Made by a program: the position numbers and the translations under genes
In this document: one piece after another, positions 57,415-64,000 of the stretch
How positions within the stretch are numbered: position 1 is the stretch's first letter
Layout of the letters: every line of letters begins with the position of its first letter
The notes under the pieces: generated by a model
What the model saw: only the letters and a program-made list of their open reading frames with translations
Told to the model about the DNA's origin: nothing
The model's database searches: none
NCBI GenBank assembly: GCA_030835385.1
Contig: JAURPI010000005.1
Location: 1 to 64,000, forward strand
Direction of reading: 5' to 3'
Origin: Alphaproteobacteria bacterium
Lineage (GTDB): Bacteria; Pseudomonadota; Alphaproteobacteria; Rhodospirillales; Rhodospirillaceae
Length of the DNA stretch: 64,000 nt

Positions 57415-58617
57415 TTAGGCAGTTTTGGTGCCAAAGATATTGCGATTGCTATACCAGGCCGGCGACCCTTCCTTATTCACGTCGAAACCAGCTGTCTCCA
57501 TGTCGCCTGCAAAATCCATCTCTTTGTACTCAATGCGCCAGACTTCGTTGTTCCAGCGATGGTCTTTCCATTCTTGATATTGTGAATAGGCTCCCGGCAC
57601 ACCCCGGCGTCCCCCAGTATAAAAATCTATTGGGAAGTAAAGTCCGCCCTTGCGCAATACGCGGTGCGCTTCCTTAAATACGGCGCGACTGATGTCGGCC
57701 GGTATCTCATGATGAAGAATGTAACTTGTTACAATGTCAAAATGTCCGTCGGGGAAATCTGTGGCCTCAGCCAGACCTTGAACAAAATTGACTTCAACTC
57801 CTTCGTCAACGGCGCGCATATGACCGTACCGAATCATCGGTCCGCCCACTTCAACACCCCAGACTTCGGCGTCAGGGAAGCGTTCCTTTAGGGCGACAGT
57901 AAGCTGGCCTAACCCGCAACCCATATCGAGGATGCGGAGGACTTTGCCATCTTCAGGGGTTGGTATTTGTTCTGCTAGCCGAGCATGATGTTGGTCTTGG
58001 TAATTGTCAGTTGCTCGCGCCGAGTAAAATGCATTCGTTCCGTAGTGATAGAGATGCCCTGCAAACGGATTACCGACATAGCCACCTGGCTGCATATGAA
58101 TTTCATGTTTGGCATAGCTCGGGATATCGAGATCCGGATCAAGCTTTAACGTACCCGGTCCGATTTTGTCGTAAGCCTCCATCTCACCAAGATAAGTCTC
58201 AGCATCGTCCGCAAAAGCGAGATAAAAGTTCCTATGTGCAAAACGCTGGCTATAGACTCTCATTAAGCCTTCTGTACCGACCAAGTGATCTTCCGCAATC
58301 AACTCATGGATTTGCTCCATAGGCAGTTCTTGTTTGGGATCATGGCCTGCTTCGCTGATAACTTTATCAAAACGCACCTTTGCAGCACGCTGAACAGTTG
58401 AACCCCGCCAATTACGGAAGCCGGTGAGAAAGTCATCACGGCCTTCTGCGTCAAGGGTCGGCAAACGTTCTAAGCGACCTAAAGCGCCCCGTTTCTCAAC
58501 ATCGGGCAGAGCGTTTTTTGTAGAGGATTTAGCCGTTGCTTTACGGCCAGTCAGCAGCGACGCGGCAGCTGTTCCTATTCCTGCGGCAGCCCCAAATAAA
58601 GTCCGACGGTCCAACAT
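57415..58617 (-). CDS. Class I SAM-dependent methyltransferase with twin-arginine leader
   Basis: MLDRRTLFGAAAGIGTAAASLLTGRKATAK leader; ILDMGCGLGQLTVALKERFPDAEVWGVEVGGPMIRYGHMRAVDEG. Confidence 0.87.
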   Translation of the reverse strand: MLDRRTLFGAAAGIGTAAASLLTGRKATAKSSTKNALPDVEKRGALGRLERLPTLDAEGRDDFLTGFRNWRGSTVQRAAKVRFDKVISEAGHDPKQELPMEQIHELIAEDHLVGTEGLMRVYSQRFAHRNFYLAFADDAETYLGEMEAYDKIGPGTLKLDPDLDIPSYAKHEIHMQPGGYVGNPFAGHLYHYGTNAFYSARATDNYQDQHHARLAEQIPTPEDGKVLRILDMGCGLGQLTVALKERFPDAEVWGVEVGGPMIRYGHMRAVDEGVEVNFVQGLAEATDFPDGHFDIVTSYILHHEIPADISRAVFKEAHRVLRKGGLYFPIDFYTGGRRGVPGAYSQYQEWKDHRWNNEVWRIEYKEMDFAGDMETAGFDVNKEGSPAWYSNRNIFGTKTA

Positions 58618-58751
58618 GAGTCATCTCCTTGAATGATTTATGCGGCAGTATAACGCCATTGTAAGCCATTCGCGAGTTGCCAAAGTCACCGCGTTCACAG
58701 CATAAATATTACTGATATTTCAATATCTTATCCAATGACCAGGCTAGCAAA

Positions 58752-59523
58752 TTGACCCTACTCCCCACGCCAAAAGCTATTGATCCAAACGACCCTGATC
58801 ATTTGGACTTTCTTCATAGCAAACTCCTGTATGCGTTAGATGATAGGCCCATCTTTTGGTGGAAGCGCGGCACCAAATACGGAGTCATAGAGGGAGAAGC
58901 AAAGCCCATGTGGAATATGTGGGTGTTTTTCGTGCAACGGGTAACAGCTCATCGTGCCGAGAGCTTTGACGTTGCCTCTTTGGAAGCGATCTATCTTACA
59001 GACTTAGAAACGGGCGAGTTGCTTGAGACTTGGCACAACTTTTATACCGGAGAAACTCTTCCGGTCCCGGGCCGGTTAATGTGACCTGAAATACAAACCT
59101 TCACCAAAGACGGCAGCAGTATGGCAGCACCCCCCCCTGCCTGGGATAGAGATCAAGCGTAAACACACCCTCGGGTCAGCAACGATCGTCGGCAATGAAG
59201 CTTGGTTGTCTTTTGATTCGTTGGCCATTGTGACGCGTAAAAATGTCGACGGTAGGTCTCAGTTTCGGATCAATGACCTTGAGACTTTCAATGCAAAGTT
59301 AAACGACATACTCGACCCAGCCCAACTCAGCGCACCGGCGAGCGCTACACTACATCTCATTTCGAGTTGGCAAGGCTGGCTTAATATGGGTGACCGACCT
59401 GGAAGTCAGGTCACGCGTCTGGTGGCCAAGAAAGTGTTTCAATTTGAGGATATCGCGCCGCCCTGCAGCATTTCATACAACAAACCTATCCAGAAATTGC
59501 ATCAAATCCTGTGGCTGCTCTAA
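58752..59523 (+). pseudogene. DUF1838-family protein, interrupted by one in-frame stop and one poly-C frameshift
   Basis: LDFLHSKLLYALDDRPIFWWKRGTKYGVI...IYLTDLETGELLETWHNFYTGETLPVPGRLM*; continues PEIQTFTKDGSSMAAPPLPGIEIKRKHTLGSATIVGNEAWLSFDSLAIVTRK if TGA 59082-59084 is read through and the C8 run at 59130-59137 is C7. Confidence 0.7.
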
Positions 59524-59562
59524 ATCGAGCGCCCGAAAGTTTCGAAGACTAGACCCGAATTT

Positions 59563-60837
59563 TTATTCGGAAAGTGATCTTGCAACCCGGAAACCGAAGC
59601 CAGTCCCAACAGTCGTCGCGAGAATACGCAGCCGGGTTGCAGGTCGAAGTAAACCAGGAAACCCTGCCCAAGAACCTCCTTTAGCGACCCAAGCCCTGCA
59701 TTGGCGTTTGTTAAACGGCGTTCCATCCGTTGGTACATTATCGTGAGAATCTTGATAGCAGTCCTCCGTCCACTCTGAGACATTTCCTGCCATATCAAAC
59801 AAACCCCACGCGTTGGGCTCAAAACTCCCAACCGGAGCTGTGAAAACATAACCGTCATCACACTCGGCATATTGTCCATAGGGAATGTCAGGGACGTTCG
59901 GAACAAAGGCGAGATCAGCACCGTTTTGGTAAGTACAAGCGTCATCCCAATTCTCACCCCAGTACGTCGCTTGGGTTTCCGAAGTGGCACCGCCACGAGC
60001 TGCATACTCAAACTCTGCTTCGCTCGGCAGTCTGTATGCCTGTCCTGTTACTTCACTTAGCCAGTCAATATAGGCGAGCGCGTCAGGCCTCCTCACGCAG
60101 GCGACGGGATGATTGTCTGTAACTTCGAAACCAGGGTCTTCCCAATTGAGTTTAGGCTGAACCGACCACCCCGCGCTTGTAAGATGAAAACACCCAAATT
60201 TCACTTTATAGCCGGTGTCTTTAACAAAAGCTGCAAACTGGCTTTGTGTGACCTCGGTCTGACCGATAGCGAAAGATCGGCCTATCGTAATTTCAACCTG
60301 TGGCCCCTCATTCGCAGACATGCGGTCCAACATTCCCCACCGCTTACCTTCACTTTGCTCAGCTCCAAAGGTAAAGGTGCCCGGCGGTAGAACGACTAAA
60401 TTCGGACATAACTCACAATCTTTTATGGCCCTCGGCTCTTCGGCAATTTCTGCAGACACTACCGTGGCGGTTTCTCCCTTTTTCATAACAAAGGCAGAGC
60501 CTAAGACACCAGAGCGCGACCAACTGTTCATATAGGCTCCTCGCGTTGCCCGATCTGGATCAACCCAGAGCATGGCGTGACGCACTTCTCCCGCCCGAAT
60601 GTTGTCGGAAACTACGTGCATGTACCGCGACACGTCGTCATGGACATACATGGACCAATACTCAGACGCGCAACTAGCATCGTTCTTAGAAGGCTCTCGG
60701 CATTGCGTAGTGCCCTGCAAGATTTTTACGATGCCAGGTTTTCGGTCGGCTGGGTCGATCATGGTTGGCTGGGCCAAGGCCACAGCGGCAATGACTATTC
60801 CGAAAAGAGTCAGTGGGAGGGTCACTAAAATTCGCAT
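59563..60837 (-). CDS. Secreted SUMF1/FGE-sulfatase-fold protein with an additional N-terminal domain
   Basis: Signal peptide; LPPGTFTFGAEQSE, GQTEVTQSQFAAFV, RLPSEAEFEYAARGG, GLFDMAGNVSEWTEDCY, GGSWAGFPGLLRPATRLR...GFGFRVAR. Confidence 0.88.
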   Translation of the reverse strand: MRILVTLPLTLFGIVIAAVALAQPTMIDPADRKPGIVKILQGTTQCREPSKNDASCASEYWSMYVHDDVSRYMHVVSDNIRAGEVRHAMLWVDPDRATRGAYMNSWSRSGVLGSAFVMKKGETATVVSAEIAEEPRAIKDCELCPNLVVLPPGTFTFGAEQSEGKRWGMLDRMSANEGPQVEITIGRSFAIGQTEVTQSQFAAFVKDTGYKVKFGCFHLTSAGWSVQPKLNWEDPGFEVTDNHPVACVRRPDALAYIDWLSEVTGQAYRLPSEAEFEYAARGGATSETQATYWGENWDDACTYQNGADLAFVPNVPDIPYGQYAECDDGYVFTAPVGSFEPNAWGLFDMAGNVSEWTEDCYQDSHDNVPTDGTPFNKRQCRAWVAKGGSWAGFPGLLRPATRLRILATTVGTGFGFRVARSLSE

Positions 60838-61054
60838 ATCTGAGCGTCCAAATGATGTGGAATACTGAGACTAGACCGAAAAGCCATTTGCCCTACCCTT
60901 AAATCACGCCATATCGTTCAATGAATGAGCACTTGTTGGGTGAGTAAGCACTTAAGAGAGGTGTGCCAAGGAGACTTGCAGTCTTGTCACTGGTTCTTTG
61001 GTCCAAACTCGGGCATCACAGCATTCATCACTGAACCTCATCTGGATTTCCCTC

Positions 61055-61597
61055 ATGTCTGAAACAGTGATCGCAGTTTCTCGTAGCCCCAAACACTCCT
61101 TCTCCAAGGCGAACGAACAATACGTGAGATTGGTTGAAGGCTTGGGCGTTGACGGTGACGCCCATTCAGGTGTGACAGATCAACACCGATCTCACGTCGC
61201 ACGTAATCCTAATGCTCCAAACTTACGTCAAGTACACCTCATTCATGCTGAGCTCCATGATGAATTGGAATCTAAAGGGTTTAAAGTTGCGCCTGGACAA
61301 ATGGGGGAGAATATCACTACTCGAGGTGTCGATTTACTAGGCCTCCCGACGGGGACACGCCTTCACCTTGGAAACGAGGCCATCGTTGAAGTCACCGGGC
61401 TCCGCAATCCGTGCAAGCAACTTAATGGCATCCAAGACGGATTGATGCAGGAGACGCTTGAAAAGCGTGCTGACGGAACACTCATTCGCAAATCAGGCGT
61501 AATGTCGACTGTGATCGCCAGTGGTGAGGTCCATCAAGGAGATACGATCCGTCTTGAGTTGCCTCCCGAGCCACACAAACCGTTAGAGCCAGTTTGA
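61055..61597 (+). CDS. MOSC-domain protein
   Basis: GLGVDGDAHSG, GQMGENITTRGVDLLGLPTGTRLHLGNEAIVEVTGLRNPCKQL; ORF extends to 60998. Confidence 0.88.
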   Translation: MSETVIAVSRSPKHSFSKANEQYVRLVEGLGVDGDAHSGVTDQHRSHVARNPNAPNLRQVHLIHAELHDELESKGFKVAPGQMGENITTRGVDLLGLPTGTRLHLGNEAIVEVTGLRNPCKQLNGIQDGLMQETLEKRADGTLIRKSGVMSTVIASGEVHQGDTIRLELPPEPHKPLEPV

Positions 61598-61674
61598 CGG
61601 ACGGGTTTGTTATTTGCTCACATCCTAGTCAGCAGAAAACTCGGATTTAGGTATATTACACAGCCCGCTCGAAC

Positions 61675-63201
61675 TTGATATGCTGCAGTATGATTAAGTC
61701 ACTGGTTCGCTTTTCACTCTTAATCTGGATCATGATCCTGAGCGCCCTTCCCGGAGCTGCTCAAGATTCCCGGACTCTCAGGGTTGGCCTGCAAGCACTC
61801 CCACCGACCCTATTCAATCCCTATCGCAACACCGGCCTCCCATACGTCTATACCTGGAGTGCCGTATTCGACGGTCTTACGTCCATCGACGCCAATGGAA
61901 CACTGCAGCCATGGCTTGCAACATCTTGGGAGCGTATCGATCCAATTACCTGGGTGATTAAACTCAGAACAGACGTCACGTTTTCAAACGGCAAGCCAAT
62001 GACTGCCCAATCAGTCGTCGCAGCTATTGAATTTCTGACCAGTGATGATGCCAAAGCTGAGACGGTGGCACGCATGCTCCGTTTCATCAATAGTGCGAGA
62101 GCGATAGATACCTTTACTGTTGAAATTACGACCAATCGACCGACCCCTCTACTCCCGCGATTTCTACCTCAGCTGTATGTAGTCGAGCCTGATCATTTCT
62201 CTTCGTTAGGGCTGGAAGCATTCGCACAGGATCCAATCGCGACAGGTCCCTTTATTGTTGAGGACATTCGACCAGAGCGCATGACACTTCGCGCCTTCAA
62301 GACAGGTTGGCGCCCTCCAAATGTTGAGCGTATGGAGTTGCTCTCTTTACCTGACATGTCGACGCGCACGATGTCTATTGGCGCTGGCACACTCGATGTA
62401 GCGGTTGGAATCGGACCCGACGAAGTCAATGCCATCGTCGCCGATGGCGGCAATAAATTCTCTTGGCATGACGCTGCTAATTGGGCCTACCATTTCATCG
62501 ACGATGTCCACCCAGCCTTGGCCGATATTCGTGTGCGGGAAGCCTTGAACCTTGCCGTCGACCGGCAGGCCATCATTGATGCCCTATTGGATGGAGCCAC
62601 CTCAGCTGCAACTCAACCTGCGCCAGAATTGGTGTATGGGTTTAATCCAGATTTACCGCCTATTCCCTACGATCCAGATCGCGCTCGCGCACTTATAGCA
62701 GAGGCCGGGTATCCCGATGGATTCAAAATGGTGATCGAAGCTACAGCTGGATCGAGCGCAAATGACAGCGCCGTCAACCTGACTGTTGCCCAATATCTGG
62801 CAGCAATCGGAGTAGAGATGGAAATCCGCACCGTTAATGTCAACCAAATCATACGCAATGTCGTCGAAGGCACTTGGGACGTTGATGCTTTCGGTTTGCA
62901 TTACAACTTCGAGCCGTCCGTCGAAGCCCTTCGTGCGTTGGATACCAATTCATGTTTATGGCGCTACCCCTGGTACTGCCGCGAAGAGGTCATGCCCCTT
63001 ATCGCCCAGGCAGAACAAGAACTCGACCCGGAGAAAAATTTGAAATTGCGCCAAGACGTAATGGCGTACTACCGCAATGACTGGGCCTCCTTATTTATGT
63101 ACCAAGCGCCACGATTTGCCGGCAGTATTGCCGGTGTGGACGGTGTCGAAGTGGTCAACAACTTCATTTTGTACGATAGAATTACGCTCGATCGCCGCTA
63201 G
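61675..63201 (+). CDS. ABC transporter substrate-binding protein, family 5 (peptide/nickel/opine type)
   Basis: Signal peptide; LQALPPTLFNPYRNTGLPYVYTWSAVFDGLTSIDANGTLQPWLATSWERIDPITWVIKLRTDVTFSNGKPMTAQSV. Confidence 0.9.
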   Translation: MICCSMIKSLVRFSLLIWIMILSALPGAAQDSRTLRVGLQALPPTLFNPYRNTGLPYVYTWSAVFDGLTSIDANGTLQPWLATSWERIDPITWVIKLRTDVTFSNGKPMTAQSVVAAIEFLTSDDAKAETVARMLRFINSARAIDTFTVEITTNRPTPLLPRFLPQLYVVEPDHFSSLGLEAFAQDPIATGPFIVEDIRPERMTLRAFKTGWRPPNVERMELLSLPDMSTRTMSIGAGTLDVAVGIGPDEVNAIVADGGNKFSWHDAANWAYHFIDDVHPALADIRVREALNLAVDRQAIIDALLDGATSAATQPAPELVYGFNPDLPPIPYDPDRARALIAEAGYPDGFKMVIEATAGSSANDSAVNLTVAQYLAAIGVEMEIRTVNVNQIIRNVVEGTWDVDAFGLHYNFEPSVEALRALDTNSCLWRYPWYCREEVMPLIAQAEQELDPEKNLKLRQDVMAYYRNDWASLFMYQAPRFAGSIAGVDGVEVVNNFILYDRITLDRR

Positions 63202-63998
63202 GCCTGCCGTTTTTTCCACCAAAGCCACGCCCCCGTGACAAACAAAAACGGCATGATCAGCCCCGAAAGCAAAACTAGAAAACGCCCAAAGTTGCCGATG
63301 ATTTCGCCAGAATGAATGGCAAAAGCCCAGTCTTCGGCAAGTGGAATTCCCTCAAGGTCTTCCCAATCCCGAACAAACAGAACACGTCCGGAATGTCGCT
63401 CAAAGAAAACGCGATTGAGGGCCCGCACATTTGGGCTATCTGTGTCCAGAAAAGTGACAACGCAAACAGATCGCGCGAGGCGGATGTAACTTAAATCGCG
63501 AATGGGATCATTGGGAAAACTTGCCCGCGCTGTTTCTATAATCGTGTCTATTGGTACCGGGTTACCAGAGGTGTCCGAGCTCGCTCCTGCTGCTGCAAAC
63601 GCGCCAAAACCGCCAGAAGAGTTTGACCCGAATTCCGGGACCGTCAGCAGACCAAAAATCATCTTTCCTGACAAGGCGACCACAAAAAGCAGCACAAAAG
63701 AATACGCGCCTGAAACACGATGCAGGCCAAACAGAAATCGCTGCAATGGGCGTCGCTTAATGGTTAGCGATTGCTTCAACGTCTCGCGTCTGGGCCACCA
63801 CAGGTAAATACCTGACAACGCCATCAACAGCATAAGAAGACTGCCCAGATGCACTGCATTGATGCCGGGCGTTCCCATAGAAATTTGCTCGTGCAAACGA
63901 AACATCAGTTCAAACGGATACTGATATTTACTGCCCCATCCGGTGATCTCCCCCGTATAGGGGTTCATGCTTACATACATGTTTGGCGCTGGGGCATT
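63198..63998 (-). CDS. PepSY-associated TM domain protein, 5' end outside window
   Basis: MYVSMNPYTGEITGWGSKYQYPFELMFRLHEQI, LMLLMALSGIYLWWPRR, LFVTGAWLWWKKR; frame continues upstream past the window edge. Confidence 0.85.
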   Translation of the reverse strand, partial: NAPAPNMYVSMNPYTGEITGWGSKYQYPFELMFRLHEQISMGTPGINAVHLGSLLMLLMALSGIYLWWPRRETLKQSLTIKRRPLQRFLFGLHRVSGAYSFVLLFVVALSGKMIFGLLTVPEFGSNSSGGFGAFAAAGASSDTSGNPVPIDTIIETARASFPNDPIRDLSYIRLARSVCVVTFLDTDSPNVRALNRVFFERHSGRVLFVRDWEDLEGIPLAEDWAFAIHSGEIIGNFGRFLVLLSGLIMPFLFVTGAWLWWKKRQA

Positions 63999-64000
63999 GT

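Noticed and set aside
59563-60837. Classical formylglycine-generating enzyme (sulfatase maturation)
   Set aside because: No Cys pair at the FGE active-site position and no sulfatase gene in the window.

Overview
The window is about 64 kb of an alphaproteobacterial chromosome; lineage is inferred from gene order and protein style only. Positions 1-12 kb hold a classic alphaproteobacterial core block: dusB(nifR3)-ntrB-ntrC-ntrY-ntrX-trkA-D-aminotransferase-HAD-hfq-hflX, followed by a decapitated inositol-monophosphatase remnant. Positions 12-21 kb hold mazG and an unusual cassette: a small unknown protein, a twin-arginine-led SAM methyltransferase, a MacA/MacB-type export system with two permeases, and a secreted nitrilase-fold protein whose catalytic Cys is not visible. 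Positions 21-32 kb are housekeeping: SRAP, a methyltransferase, MBL hydrolase, TatD, MetG, HolB, Tmk, a DacC-type carboxypeptidase, RlpA and MltB. Positions 32-38 kb hold an NMT1/THI5-type ABC transporter, an mtnP-mtnA-class II aldolase methylthioadenosine salvage set, and tRNA-Ser(TGA). Positions 38-64 kb are accessory: a DUF4116-repeat gene broken at two homopolymers, SNase, an IS3 orfA remnant, and a putative operon for a pyrogallol-transhydroxylase/resorcinol-hydroxylase-like molybdoenzyme. In that operon the large subunit carries an SCP2-like N-terminal fusion, and the small subunit appears to have lost precisely one [4Fe-4S] cluster. The rest of the accessory region holds tandem nitrilases, two MFS transporters, two alpha/beta hydrolases, a double-DUF1330 protein, three more members of the same methyltransferase family, a broken DUF1838 gene, a SUMF1-domain protein, MOSC, an ABC solute-binding protein and a PepSY membrane protein. 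The best candidates for new biology are the molybdoenzyme operon and the four-member methyltransferase family (two members with Tat-like leaders) that recurs beside nitrilase-fold proteins. All family calls are by eye; no database search was run.
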